60,700 bases of DNA from Streptomyces sp. JJ36 (GTDB lineage Bacteria; Actinomycetota; Actinomycetes; Streptomycetales; Streptomycetaceae), in NCBI RefSeq assembly GCF_021696945.1, contig NZ_JACYHE010000032.1:1-60700 (forward strand), given 5' to 3'. The position numbers and the translations under genes are program-made. Below, piece by piece: positions 17,405 to 26,001 of this stretch (position 1 is its first letter; the number at the start of each line of letters is the position of its first letter). The notes below the pieces were generated by a model. It saw only the letters and a program-made list of their open reading frames with translations. It did no database searches and was not told where the DNA came from.

Positions 17405-18814
17405 CTACGACGCCGGAAGGGCGCCGGTGCGGTAGAGGGTGCCGGCGCAGGCGCCCTCGACCACGGTGGTCGCCGCCACGGGGTCGCCGACGTCCGGGGT
17501 GTGGCTGACGGAGATGCCCGGCACCGGGTCGGCGCCGGTACCGCCGGTGGCGTCGCCTCCGGTCGACCCGCCGCCGGTGGCGTCGCCCCCGGACGAACCG
17601 CCGGAACCGCTGCCGCCCGAGCCGGTGCCACCCGAGCCGGTGCCGCCGGTCTCCTCCTCCGGGGCGCCTTCGCCGCCCTCGAGCCCGTCACCGGTCTCAC
17701 CGTCGCCGCCGCCGCTGGTCGTGGTGGAGCCGGACGCGCTCATCGGGGAGGTGCCGTCGCCGGACCCGCCGGGCGAGGGCGACGGGGAGGTGGAGCAGCC
17801 CGTCGTGCCGCCCCCCTCCCGCGGGATCCACGCGAACCGGACGACGTACGCCTGCTGCGCGCCCAGCACCACGGAGTCCGGGGCGGTGGCGGGGTCCGGC
17901 AGGCCGGTGGCCGCGTCACCGGTGGTGTGGTCGAGGACCTGGATGTTCTCGCTCTGGGCGCCGCCCGTCGCGGTGACGGACACCAGTCCGTCGCCCTCGA
18001 CGGTGCAGGGCTTCTCCGAGACGTTCACCACCCGGAAGGAGCCGTAGACCCGCCCCTGCGGGTCGGGCTCGCCCGTGGTAGCGGTGCCCTGGCCGAGCTG
18101 GTCCCGGGTGCAGGTCGGCGAGACGGCGCCCAGCGTGCTGCTCGGGTCCGGCCCGGCGGACTGCCCGGTGCTGGGCGCGCCGGCGTCCGCTCCGCGGTCC
18201 TGTCCGCCGCCCTGCCGGCCCTCCTGCCGGCCGCTGTCCGTCTGCCCGGACCGGGCGCCGTCGGGGGCCTCGTCCTCCGGCTCGTGCGACTCGCTGTGCC
18301 CGGCCGCCCGCATGGGCTTGTCGCCGCGCCCCGGCATCAGGTCAGTGTGCAGCAGGGCCGGGATGGTGGCGCCGCCCAGCAGGACGGCGGCGGCCGCACC
18401 GATCATCACCTGGCGCCGGCGGGCACGCCGCGCCGGGACGGCGCGGTGCAGCTCCTCCAGGGAACCGGGGGAGGGACGGAGGTCGCTGACGCTGTCCCGG
18501 AGGAGGCGCCGCAGGGCGTCCTCGTCGAGGTCCCCGCCGGAGGCGCCGGGAAGGGGGTCGCCCGCCGGGCCGGAGGCGGGGTCGCCCCCCGCTGCGCGGC
18601 CCGTGCCGTGGCCGGCCCCGGGCGCACCCGGCTGACCGGGCATGGCGCCGGGGTGCCGCGCGTCACCCTGGTGCGCGCCCTCGTGGGGCATCCCCTCGGG
18701 ACGTCCCTCCTCGGGATGCCCGCCCCGGGCGTCCGCCCCCTTCGGGGGCGTGCCCTCGCCGGGCAGGGGCTCGTCGCCCTCGCGCCCGCCGTGCCAGTCG
18801 TGCGGTTCCGTCAT
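17405..18814 (-). CDS. Putative membrane anti-sigma factor with extracellular domain
   Basis: This is a 469-aa protein. The cytosolic N-terminus (1-150) is rich in Gly/His/Glu and includes DEDALRRLLRDSVSDLRPSP, a likely sigma-binding helix. One transmembrane helix, VMIGAAAAVLLGGATIPALL, lies near residues 135-155. The exterior part holds a beta domain, SPTCTRDQLGQGT to RVVNVSEKPCTVEG, then a Gly/Ser/Thr repeat region, then a short end with two Cys. ATG 18814 overlaps the sigma gene stop as ATGA, so translation is coupled. The role as anti-sigma factor is inferred from position and topology; it lacks a visible ZAS His-x3-Cys-x2-Cys motif. Confidence 0.7.
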   Translation of the reverse strand: MTEPHDWHGGREGDEPLPGEGTPPKGADARGGHPEEGRPEGMPHEGAHQGDARHPGAMPGQPGAPGAGHGTGRAAGGDPASGPAGDPLPGASGGDLDEDALRRLLRDSVSDLRPSPGSLEELHRAVPARRARRRQVMIGAAAAVLLGGATIPALLHTDLMPGRGDKPMRAAGHSESHEPEDEAPDGARSGQTDSGRQEGRQGGGQDRGADAGAPSTGQSAGPDPSSTLGAVSPTCTRDQLGQGTATTGEPDPQGRVYGSFRVVNVSEKPCTVEGDGLVSVTATGGAQSENIQVLDHTTGDAATGLPDPATAPDSVVLGAQQAYVVRFAWIPREGGGTTGCSTSPSPSPGGSGDGTSPMSASGSTTTSGGGDGETGDGLEGGEGAPEEETGGTGSGGTGSGGSGSGGSSGGDATGGGSTGGDATGGTGADPVPGISVSHTPDVGDPVAATTVVEGACAGTLYRTGALPAS

Positions 18815-19395
18815 GACGCCGACCCCATCGCGACCCGTAGGGCGGCGATCCCGCGGGAGCCGTATGCCTTGACGGAGCCCAGGGAGATTCCGAGCACCTC
18901 CGCCACCTGAGCCTCTGTCATATCGGCGAAGTAGCGTAGCACCAGGACCTCGCGCTGCCTGCGCTGGAGGCCGCGGAGCGCCTGCTTCAGCTCGTCCCGC
19001 TCCATGCGGTCGTAGGCGCCCTCCTCCGCGCTCGCCATGTCGGGCATGGGCTTGGAGAGCAGCTTCAGGCCCAGGATGCGGCGGCGCAGCGTGGAACGGG
19101 AGAGGTTGACCACGGTCTGGCGCAGATAGGCGAGGGTCTTCTCGGGGTCCCGGACGCGCCGGCGGGCCGAGTGGACCCGGATGAAGGCCTCCTGGACGAC
19201 GTCCTCGCAGGAGGCGGTGTCGTCGAGGAGGAGGGCGGCGAGCCCGAGCAGCGAGCGGTAGTGGGTGCGGTAGGTCTCGGTGAGCTGGTCGACAGTCGTG
19301 CCCGCGGTCATCGCGCCGTCAGATTCCCCGCGTCCTGTCGGGACCTGTGCGGAGGGCGCCGGGCGGGCGGCCGACCAGGGGGCGATCACCGGCAT
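18811..19395 (-). CDS. ECF RNA polymerase sigma factor (SigE-like)
   Basis: This sigma-70 family protein has region 2 (TYRTHYRSLLGLAALLL, DDTASCEDVVQEAFIRVHSA) and region 4 (LRGLQRRQREVLVLRYFADM, AQVAEVLGISLGSVKAYGSRG). The start is uncertain: ATG 19395 has GGGGAGG almost adjacent, while ATG 19311 lacks a ribosome site but begins directly at the conserved domain. The protein is 194 or 166 aa. It is translationally coupled to the membrane protein gene downstream, the usual layout of an ECF sigma with its anti-sigma. The gene directly upstream is asd, on the same strand and 410 nt away, so a separate promoter is likely. Confidence 0.88.
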   Translation of the reverse strand: MPVIAPWSAARPAPSAQVPTGRGESDGAMTAGTTVDQLTETYRTHYRSLLGLAALLLDDTASCEDVVQEAFIRVHSARRRVRDPEKTLAYLRQTVVNLSRSTLRRRILGLKLLSKPMPDMASAEEGAYDRMERDELKQALRGLQRRQREVLVLRYFADMTEAQVAEVLGISLGSVKAYGSRGIAALRVAMGSAS

Positions 19396-19805
19396 ACCTC
19401 CCCCGCCGCGAGCCACGCGGGGGCGGGGGGCTGTCGCAATTCCGAGTACTTCTGCCACGCCTGTTGGACACGCATCCCCCCGTCAGGGTTGTACGCGGGA
19501 GCGATCCGTCTCGGCGTCGCGACGGGCGCCGATGCGGCGGAACTCCTCATGCGTACCAGCTCTTCCCCAATGACTCGACTCGCAGCAGCGCCCCGGAGTC
19601 CGACGGCGAGGCGTCGGCACCCTGCAGGACGCGGTTCGCGCGCCGCCGGTTCCGGCAGGCACGAAGGCTCGATTCTCGCCCAACACGCAGGTCAGGGCTA
19701 CCGGACTGGACCATTGCCCCGATTACAATTTCTTCACAGGAAGCGGAACGCGGCCTGCAGCCTGTGGATTCGGGGGAACTGCGCCGATGTGACCGTTTCG
19801 GCGGG
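19396..19805. other. Intergenic region between asd and the ECF sigma gene
   Basis: This is a 410-nt stretch with locally lower GC, including TGTGAAGAAATTGTAATC on the minus strand near 19,735. It probably holds the sigma-factor promoter and the asd terminator. No gene was recognised. Confidence 0.45.
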
Positions 19806-20861
19806 TCAGTGACCGTTCGCCACGGATTCGGCGATCTGCACCAGGTTGAGCGCCGTGCCCTTGCGCAGGTTGTCCCCGGAGACGAAGAACTCCAGTCCCC
19901 GCGGGTCGTCCAGGGAACGCCGCACCCGTCCCACCCAGGTGGGATCGGTGCCCACCACGTCCGCCGGCGTCGGGAACTCGCCCTGCTCCGGGTCGTCGCA
20001 GACCACCACGCCGGGCGCCCCCGCCAGGATCTCGTGCGCGGCCCGTACCGACACCTCGCGCTCGAAGCGCGCATGGACGGCCACCGAGTGGCCGGTGACC
20101 ACGGGCACCCGTACGCAGGTCGCCGTCACCCGGAGCCGCGGCAGGGAGAGGATCTTCCGGGTCTCGGCGCGTACCGCCAGCTCCTCCGAGGTCCAGCCGT
20201 CCTCGGCGAGCTCGCCCGTGAAGGGCACCACGTTCAGTGCGATCGGCGCCGGATACGGGCCGGTGTCCCCCACGGCACGGCGTACGTCCCCGGGCTTGGT
20301 GCCGAGGTCCGTCCCGGCCACCTCGGTGAGCTGCCGGCGCAGCGCGGCCATGCCGTCCCGGCCGGAGCCGGAGACCGCCTGGTAGGAGGCGAGCACCAGC
20401 TCGTCCAGGCCCCATTCGGAGTGCAGCGCGCCCACGGCCACGATCATGGCGAGCGTGGTGCAGTCCGGGCCCGTCACGATGCCGCGGGGCCGGGCCCGGG
20501 CGGCGTGCGCGTTGATCTCCGGGACGACCAGCGGCACGTCCTCCGCCGTACGGAACACCGCCGAACCGTCCACCACCACCGCACCCCGGGCGGCGGCCAC
20601 CGGCGCCCACTCCGCGGCGACCTCACCCGGCACCGCGAACAGGGCCAGGTCGACGCCCTCCAGGGCCTCCTCGCCGAGCGCGAGGACCTCGACCTCCTCG
20701 CCGCGTACGGGCAGCTTGCGCCCGGCGGAACGCGGCGAGGCGATGAGCCGGATCTCCCCCCACAGGTCCCGGCGTTCCGAGAGCAGCGCGCGCAGCACCG
20801 ACCCGACGGCGCCGGTCGCCCCGACGACCGCCAAGGCCGGCCTGTCACGCATGCCGCTCAT
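19806..20861 (-). CDS. asd: Aspartate-semialdehyde dehydrogenase
   Basis: This is a 351-aa enzyme of the lysine, threonine and methionine pathway. It reduces L-4-aspartyl phosphate to aspartate 4-semialdehyde with NADPH. The N-terminus carries the Rossmann motif VVGATGAVGSVLRALL. The catalytic Cys lies in GPDCTTLAM near residue 135, and LNVVPFTGELAEDGWTSEE and VPVVTGHSVAVHARF are typical. It starts 46 nt after the lysC stop, so the two form an operon and catalyse consecutive steps. No oddities were seen. Confidence 0.95.
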   Translation of the reverse strand: MSGMRDRPALAVVGATGAVGSVLRALLSERRDLWGEIRLIASPRSAGRKLPVRGEEVEVLALGEEALEGVDLALFAVPGEVAAEWAPVAAARGAVVVDGSAVFRTAEDVPLVVPEINAHAARARPRGIVTGPDCTTLAMIVAVGALHSEWGLDELVLASYQAVSGSGRDGMAALRRQLTEVAGTDLGTKPGDVRRAVGDTGPYPAPIALNVVPFTGELAEDGWTSEELAVRAETRKILSLPRLRVTATCVRVPVVTGHSVAVHARFEREVSVRAAHEILAGAPGVVVCDDPEQGEFPTPADVVGTDPTWVGRVRRSLDDPRGLEFFVSGDNLRKGTALNLVQIAESVANGH

Positions 20862-20907
20862 CGGAGATCACCCGTTTCGTGGGAGGGTCACCGCCGGGGG
20901 CGCCCGG

Positions 20908-22197
20908 TCACCTGCCGGTGCCTCCGTAGACGACCGCCTCATCGCTCTCGCTGTCCAGCCCGAACGCGGTGTGCACGGCGCGCACCGCCTCGCTGACGTC
21001 GTCCTGCCGGGTGACGACCGAGATGCGGATCTCGGAGGTGGAGATCAGCTCGATGTTCACCCCGGCGTTGGAGAGCGCGTCGAAGAAGGTCGCGGTGACA
21101 CCGGGGTTCGTCTTCATGCCGGCGCCGACGAGCGAGATCTTGGCGATCTGGTCGTCATAGCGGAGCGACGCGAAACCGATCTTCTGCTTCGCCTTCTCCA
21201 GGGAGGAGATCGCCTTCTTGCCGTCCGACTTCGGCAGCGTGAAGGAGATGTCGGTGAGGCCGGTGGACGCCGCCGAGACGTTCTGCACGACCATGTCGAC
21301 GTTGATCTCCGCGTCCGCGATCACCCGGAAGATGGCCGCGGCCTCGCCCGGCTTGTCCGGCACGCCGACGACGGTGACCTTGGCCTCGGAGGTGTCGTGT
21401 GCGACACCGGAGATGAGCGCCTGCTCCACTGGCATTTCCCCTTGTCCGCTGTATCCGCCCTGCGGCTCGCTGCTGACCCACGTCCCGCTCAGCCCGGAGA
21501 AGGAGGACCGGACGTGGATCGGGATGTTGTAACGGCGCGCGTACTCCACACAGCGGTGCAGCAGCACCTTGGACCCGGAGCTGGCCAGCTCCAGCATGTC
21601 CTCGAACGAGATCCAGTCGATCTTCCGGGCCGACTTCACGACCCGCGGGTCGGCGGTGAACACGCCGTCCACGTCCGTGTAGATCTCGCAGACCTCGGCG
21701 TCCAGCGCGGCCGCGAGCGCCACTGCGGTGGTGTCCGAGCCGCCGCGGCCGAGGGTGGTGATGTCCTTGCTGTCCTGGGAGACGCCCTGGAAACCCGCGA
21801 CGATCGCGATGTTGCCCTCGTCCACGGACGACTTGATGCGGCCCGGGGTCACGTCGATGATCCGCGCCTTGTTGTGCGTGGAATCCGTGATCAGGCCGGC
21901 CTGGCTGCCGGTGAACGACTGCGCCTCATGGCCGAGGGATTTGATCGCCATGGCCAGCAGGGCCATGGAGATGCGCTCTCCGGCGGTCAGCAGCATGTCG
22001 AACTCGCGCCCGTCCGCCACCGGGGACACTTCACCCGCGAGATCGATCAGCTCGTCCGTCGTGTCACCCATCGCGGAGACCACCACGACAACCTGGTTGC
22101 CGTTCTTCTTGGTCTCCACGATTCGCTTGGCAACGCGCTTGATGCCCTCGGCATCGGCAACGGAGGAGCCGCCGTACTTCTGCACGACAAGGCCCAC
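20908..22197 (-). CDS. lysC: Aspartokinase
   Basis: This is a 429-aa aspartate kinase. GTG 22197 is chosen because GAGGAG lies 7 nt upstream and the protein begins [20 protein letters not shown], the family start. The kinase domain (1-245) includes [30 protein letters not shown] and [13 protein letters not shown]. Two ACT domains (about 265-420) bind lysine or threonine for feedback control; [22 protein letters not shown] and [10 protein letters not shown] are visible. In related bacteria an internal start yields a separate beta subunit; a suitable GTG or ATG before the ACT region exists, but this is inference. Operon with asd. Confidence 0.96.
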   Translation of the reverse strand: MGLVVQKYGGSSVADAEGIKRVAKRIVETKKNGNQVVVVVSAMGDTTDELIDLAGEVSPVADGREFDMLLTAGERISMALLAMAIKSLGHEAQSFTGSQAGLITDSTHNKARIIDVTPGRIKSSVDEGNIAIVAGFQGVSQDSKDITTLGRGGSDTTAVALAAALDAEVCEIYTDVDGVFTADPRVVKSARKIDWISFEDMLELASSGSKVLLHRCVEYARRYNIPIHVRSSFSGLSGTWVSSEPQGGYSGQGEMPVEQALISGVAHDTSEAKVTVVGVPDKPGEAAAIFRVIADAEINVDMVVQNVSAASTGLTDISFTLPKSDGKKAISSLEKAKQKIGFASLRYDDQIAKISLVGAGMKTNPGVTATFFDALSNAGVNIELISTSEIRISVVTRQDDVSEAVRAVHTAFGLDSESDEAVVYGGTGR

Positions 22198-22628
22198 GTG
22201 TGCTCGCTCCTCGTAACTCACCGGGGCCCATTTCGGCCGGGGCCCCGCGTTCGGCTCATTTTACCGAGCGGACGGGATCCGTCCGGCCGCTCTCACGGTG
22301 TGAGACGTCCGGCTCACACCGTGGAAGACGAGCGCCCTTTCGCACCCGTCCAGCGACGACCCCTGCCCGCTCGCGTCCGGAGCACACGAAACGTGACCGA
22401 AACGTGCGGCAGGTCACACGGGCGAACGGGCGGGAGACGGCCCCGGTGGGGCGTGTGGCGTACGGGTTTGCGGGGGTGACCCGCGGGGTGCGACGGGGCC
22501 GGAGCAGCCGGTGGGGCCACGGAGCGTGGCCGGGGCGCGGGCGGTGCGTGAGGCCGGGCACGCGGGGCACTCGCCGTACGGCGCTGCGGACACCGTGTCG
22601 CCACGGCCCGACCCCCCGGGAGGCAGTC
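22198..22628. other. Divergent promoter region of lysC and the Excalibur gene
   Basis: No gene is seen in these 430 nt. It holds the lysC leader with its ribosome site and, on the other strand, the promoter of the gene at 22,629. No riboswitch-like lysine motif was recognised. Confidence 0.5.
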
Positions 22629-22898
22629 ATGCGTCCTCGCCGAGCCCGTCTCCGGGCGGCCACCGCCGGCGGCCTGCTGGCCGCCGCGCTGTCGCTGCCG
22701 GTGACCGGCGCCGCCTGCAACGAGGAAGAGGACCGCGACTGCCGGGACTTCTCCAGCCAGGAGGCGGCGCAGGAGGCGTACGAGGCGGACCCGGACGACC
22801 CGGGCGTCCTGGACGCCGACGACGACGGCCGGGCCTGCGAGAAGTGGCCTCCCGGCCCCGGCGACCCCCGCGAGGACACGGACCGGCACGTGGGGTGA
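22629..22898 (+). CDS. Secreted Excalibur calcium-binding domain protein
   Basis: This is an 89-aa protein. A signal peptide covers about residues 1-29, ending near TGAAC, which could also serve as a lipobox. The remainder is a single Excalibur domain: DCRDFSSQEAAQEAYEADP followed by DADDDGRACE. The DxDxDG-like loop is the calcium site and the two flanking Cys form the domain's disulphide. Such domains attach to surface or nuclease proteins; as a stand-alone it probably binds calcium outside the cell. Start ATG 22629 follows the weak site GGGAGGCAG. Confidence 0.85.
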   Translation: MRPRRARLRAATAGGLLAAALSLPVTGAACNEEEDRDCRDFSSQEAAQEAYEADPDDPGVLDADDDGRACEKWPPGPGDPREDTDRHVG

Positions 22899-23056
22899 GC
22901 CCTCCGGGCCGGACCGGGGCGGGGGTGTGCCGGGCGCCGAGGCGGCCCCGGGTGCGGGTACGGGCCCACGCCGGGCCGCGCTCACCGCTCGGGCCCGGGC
23001 CTCGCAGACCCCCGCAGGTCCTGCACGGGCGCTGACTCCCGGCCTGTGCCGAGCAC

Positions 23057-23626
23057 TCAGCCCTTGAGCTTCTCGGTCTCCAGGGTGACGCCCACGGGCT
23101 CGGGAAGGTGGACGGGCTTGCCGTATGCGGAGGACTCCAGCCGCCGGTAGGCACCGTCGCGGGGCTCACTGTAGACGCTGACGGAGCAGTCCTCCCGGTC
23201 GACGAGCAGGTAGACCGGGATGCCGGCGGCTGCGTAGCCGTCCCGCTTCTCCCGGCGGTCCCGTCGATCGGTGTCGCTGTCACGAGAGGTGATCTCAACG
23301 GCCATGAGGACACCCTCCGGCTCCGCCCACTCCCCCTGACCGGCGAAATGGTCCTCCGGCGCGAGGGCGCCGTCGGGGCGGGCCCGGTCCTGCCGACGGC
23401 TCCCGGTCCTGAGCCCCTGTCCGGGGTAGAGGCGCAGGTCGGGGCGCCGGTGCAGGAAGCGCGTGAGCAGCCACATCCGGATGGCCCCGTGACTCCCGTC
23501 CGGGACCGGCTTGACCTCCAGCTTTCCGCTGATCAACTCCAGCGTGACCGTCTCGGGGGAGGAGCGGGCAAGCTCCTCGAACTCCCCGACCGTCATCTGC
23601 CGACGACCGGCACCGAAGCGGGTCAT
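23057..23626 (-). CDS. Uma2 family putative restriction endonuclease
   Basis: This is a 189-aa protein of the Uma2/DUF820 family (PD-(D/E)XK fold). Seen are MTVGEFEELAR at the N-terminus, LELISGKLEVKPVPDGSH, RPDGALAPEDH with the catalytic Asp, and MAVEITSRDSDTDRRDRREK containing the E-x-K-like active strand and following Lys, then YLLVDRED. Family members are abundant in cyanobacteria and Streptomyces; their DNA target is unknown. ATG 23626 overlaps the stop of the upstream gene as ATGA, giving coupled translation. Whether it acts in defence or as a domesticated nuclease is open. Confidence 0.85.
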   Translation of the reverse strand: MTRFGAGRRQMTVGEFEELARSSPETVTLELISGKLEVKPVPDGSHGAIRMWLLTRFLHRRPDLRLYPGQGLRTGSRRQDRARPDGALAPEDHFAGQGEWAEPEGVLMAVEITSRDSDTDRRDRREKRDGYAAAGIPVYLLVDREDCSVSVYSEPRDGAYRRLESSAYGKPVHLPEPVGVTLETEKLKG

Positions 23627-24612
23627 GGCGCCGCCTGGTCCCTGCGCCTCGCGGTTTCCACAGGCTGTGGGCGACCGCCGGCGCGGACGAGGGCGCGGAG
23701 GCGGGCCACGCGTTCGGGGACGCCGGTCGCCGTCTTGGGCTGCCTCCCCGGGCCGGGCCGGCCGCGACAGGCGGCGCAGACGCCTCCCGGCAGGGCGCCG
23801 GCGCGCCCCGGCGCCCGGCAGACGGCGCACTCGACCAGGCGCAGGGGCGTACGGGCCGGCACGGCCGGTGGGGTGACGGGCTCGGGCGGGAGCTTGGCAC
23901 GGAGGCGGGAGCGGAGGAGCCCGCGCGGGCTGTGCACCGGTACCGGGAGCCCGGCGGTCAGCGCCTGGACGAAGCGCTCGGGCGACGGATCGCGCCCCAA
24001 CCACACGGCGGCGAGGGGCTCCAGGGCCGTGCAGTCGGCGGCGGAGAGCGTCAGCCGGGGGTCGGCGCGGGAGAGGGAGGCGAGGGCCCGGTAGGCGGGC
24101 GAGGGTGCGCGTACGCCGCGTGGCGGCGGCACGGACGGCTCCGGGGAGGCGTCCTCGGGGTCCGTGGTGCGTCCGGCTTCGGCAGGACGCGGGGCCGGCT
24201 CCGCGACCGGGGGCTCCTCGGGCAGCCGGCCCGCCTGGAAGTCGGCCCACCAGGCGTCGTCGCGCGGGGTGCGGGTGAAGTACGTGCGCGTGACCCAGCG
24301 GGAGCCGTCCGGGTGCACGAGATGCTCCCGGAAACGGCGCAGGTGCCCGGCCTCCGACAGCCGCCGCAGTGCGGTGAGGCAGGCGGCCTGCCCGTAGAGC
24401 GGGTGCACGGCGGCGAGGGACTTGCCGTCCACGGCGGCGCCTTCCGGCAGCCGGTCGATCAGCGCGGCGAGGGACGCCTCGCGTGGGGGCAGGTGTGCGA
24501 AGTCATGCCCCGTACGGGGGAGTTGCAGCGGTGCGGAGCGCTTTCCGTAACCCGGATTGGCCATCGGGTGTGCGTCGCCGGGCAGCGCAGGGCTAAGGTC
24601 GGTGTCAGCCAC
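23623..24612 (-). CDS. Winged-helix regulator-like protein with zinc-ribbon motif
   Basis: This is a 329-aa protein from GTG 24612 (GAAGG 9 nt upstream). Residues about 40-120 look like a winged helix: REASLAALIDRLPEGAAVDG, then YGQAACLTALRRLSEAGHLRR and FREHLVHPDGSRWVTRTYF, which resembles a MarR/PadR type wing. A Pro-rich linker (130-170) follows. Near the C-terminus CAVCRAPGRAGALPGGVCAAC forms a CxxC-x13-CxxC zinc ribbon. Basic residues dominate the end. It is probably a DNA-binding regulator common in Streptomyces; its target is unknown. It is translationally coupled to the Uma2 nuclease gene and has a well-formed upstream promoter. Confidence 0.75.
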   Translation of the reverse strand: MADTDLSPALPGDAHPMANPGYGKRSAPLQLPRTGHDFAHLPPREASLAALIDRLPEGAAVDGKSLAAVHPLYGQAACLTALRRLSEAGHLRRFREHLVHPDGSRWVTRTYFTRTPRDDAWWADFQAGRLPEEPPVAEPAPRPAEAGRTTDPEDASPEPSVPPPRGVRAPSPAYRALASLSRADPRLTLSAADCTALEPLAAVWLGRDPSPERFVQALTAGLPVPVHSPRGLLRSRLRAKLPPEPVTPPAVPARTPLRLVECAVCRAPGRAGALPGGVCAACRGRPGPGRQPKTATGVPERVARLRALVRAGGRPQPVETARRRDQAAP

Positions 24613-24692
24613 AGGATCGGCCTTCTCGATCTTGTCGGTGAGACCCCCACAGGTGTTTGCGGCATCTGTCGGGGGTCGTTCTGTCTGCGAGG

Positions 24693-24721
24693 ACGCTAGA
24701 CAGGTCGACCGCCCGTGTCAA
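24693..24721 (-). promoter_or_regulatory. Sigma-70 (HrdB)-type promoter for the regulator-Uma2 operon
   Basis: On the minus strand TTGACA (24721-24716) and TAGCGT (24698-24693) are spaced by exactly 17 nt. The expected start point is about 75 nt upstream of GTG 24612. This is an unusually good housekeeping promoter for this genome type. Confidence 0.7.
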
Positions 24722-24901
24722 AGCGGTGACGATAAGTCATATGAGCTGGTCAGTGCCCATGCACTCAAGGGTGGGCGGGCGGGTGGACAACCCTCAGCCC
24801 ATTCCGCAGAAGCAACGCTCGGCCCCCGGCTTCCGGCGCTCGGAACTCACTCCCCGGCCGTACGGTCCGGCTGCCGGGGGCCCTCCTCACGCCCGTACCG
24901 G

Positions 24902-25066
24902 TCAATGAAGGGCGGGCCGGTAGACGAGTTCCTGAAGCTGACCGTCGAGCGTGCGGTTCTCGACCAGCTCCAGGTCGAAGTCGGCCGCGCCCCGGAAGAC
25001 CCGGTCCAGTCCGGTCCGACCGGTGACGACGGAGAGCGTCACATCGAAGGCGTAGGTCGCGGTCAC
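24902..25066 (-). pseudogene. Internally deleted DHFR/RibD-fold gene stub
   Basis: This is a 54-codon open frame from GTG 25066, preceded by AGAAGGAGCACGAC. It begins VTATYAFDV, the usual N-terminus of a Streptomyces dihydrofolate reductase-family protein. It ends FRGAADFDLELVENRTLDG followed by QLQELVYRPALH, the usual C-terminus. About 130 residues between them are missing, so the deletion is in frame. It lies 13 nt downstream of a full-length paralogue on the same strand. The stub could still be translated but cannot fold as a reductase. Confidence 0.65.
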
Positions 25067-25079
25067 GTCGTGCTCCTTC

Positions 25080-25715
25080 TCACGGGTTCGGGGCCGGCAT
25101 GGCCGGTGCGTACTCCGGGCGGCCGGCGGGCCGGTAGACGTGGATCGTCACCCCTTTCGGGGTGGCCCGCGAGTCGACCAGGTCGAGCGCCGTGTCCGGG
25201 CCGGTGCCGGGGAACAGCCGCGTGCCCTGGCCCACGACCACGGGATAGGTGAGCAGGATCATCTCGTCGACCAGACGATGGGCGAGCAGCCGGCGGACCA
25301 GCCGTCCGCTGCCGTGCACCTGCAGTTCACCCCCCGGCTCGGCCTTCAGCTCGCGGACGGCGCCGGCGAGGTCACCGGAGAGAACGGTCGTCCCGGCCCA
25401 GCGCGGTGCGGTGAGCGTGGTCGACGCGACGTACTTGGGCCGGGTGTTCAACGCCCGTGAGATCGGGTTGTCGCCCTGATCCGCTCCCCAGGAGCCGGTC
25501 CCCCAGGACCCGGCGAAGATCTCGTAGGTCCGCCGGCCGAACAGGAAGGCGTCGGCGCGCTGGTAGACCCGGCTCACGAACCTCTCCGCCTCGTCGTCGA
25601 ACAGCGGCAGCGCCCACCCGCCGCGCCCGAAGCCGCCCCTGCGGTCCTCGTCGGGCCCGCCGAGTCCCTGCATCACTCCGTCGACGGAGACGTTCGTGAG
25701 GGTGGTCAGTCTCAT
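25080..25715 (-). CDS. Dihydrofolate reductase family protein (RibD C-terminal fold)
   Basis: This is a 211-aa protein from ATG 25715, with AGGGAC 8 nt upstream. It has the RibD/DHFR-like fold: LTTLTNVSVDGVMQGLGGP at the start, ADAFLFGRRTYEIFAGSW, LQVHGSGRLVRRLLAHRLVD, and MILLTYPVVVGQGTRLFPG, all typical of the YyaP/YwjB group. The substrate is unknown; NADPH-dependent reduction is expected. It is followed by an internally deleted relative, so a tandem duplication has probably partly decayed. Confidence 0.88.
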   Translation of the reverse strand: MRLTTLTNVSVDGVMQGLGGPDEDRRGGFGRGGWALPLFDDEAERFVSRVYQRADAFLFGRRTYEIFAGSWGTGSWGADQGDNPISRALNTRPKYVASTTLTAPRWAGTTVLSGDLAGAVRELKAEPGGELQVHGSGRLVRRLLAHRLVDEMILLTYPVVVGQGTRLFPGTGPDTALDLVDSRATPKGVTIHVYRPAGRPEYAPAMPAPNP

Positions 25716-26001
25716 GGCGCGCAGGTCCCTTCTCGCTGACACCCGTCGTCGTGCGCTGCCGGCTCACCGGCCGTTCCGCAGAGACAGACCTCCCGGGCGG
25801 GAGAAACTCATCGTCCGGCGGCCCGGGCCGCAAGCGGGGGAGGCTCCCCGACGGGGTGTCCCCGGGCCACCCGGCGGCCCGTGCACCGCAGGGCCGGCGC
25901 GTGCAGCACGCCGTGCGCCCCTCCCGGACGCCTCACCTCCCGGGAATGACCACGAGTCGTGGAGGGCCTGGTGTCACCGGCAGGCCGGCTTGGCGCTGCG
26001 C
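25716..26001. other. Intergenic region without a gene
   Basis: This lies between two minus-strand genes. It carries the DHFR-family promoter region and the downstream end of the monooxygenase transcript. Nothing else was recognised. Confidence 0.45.
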
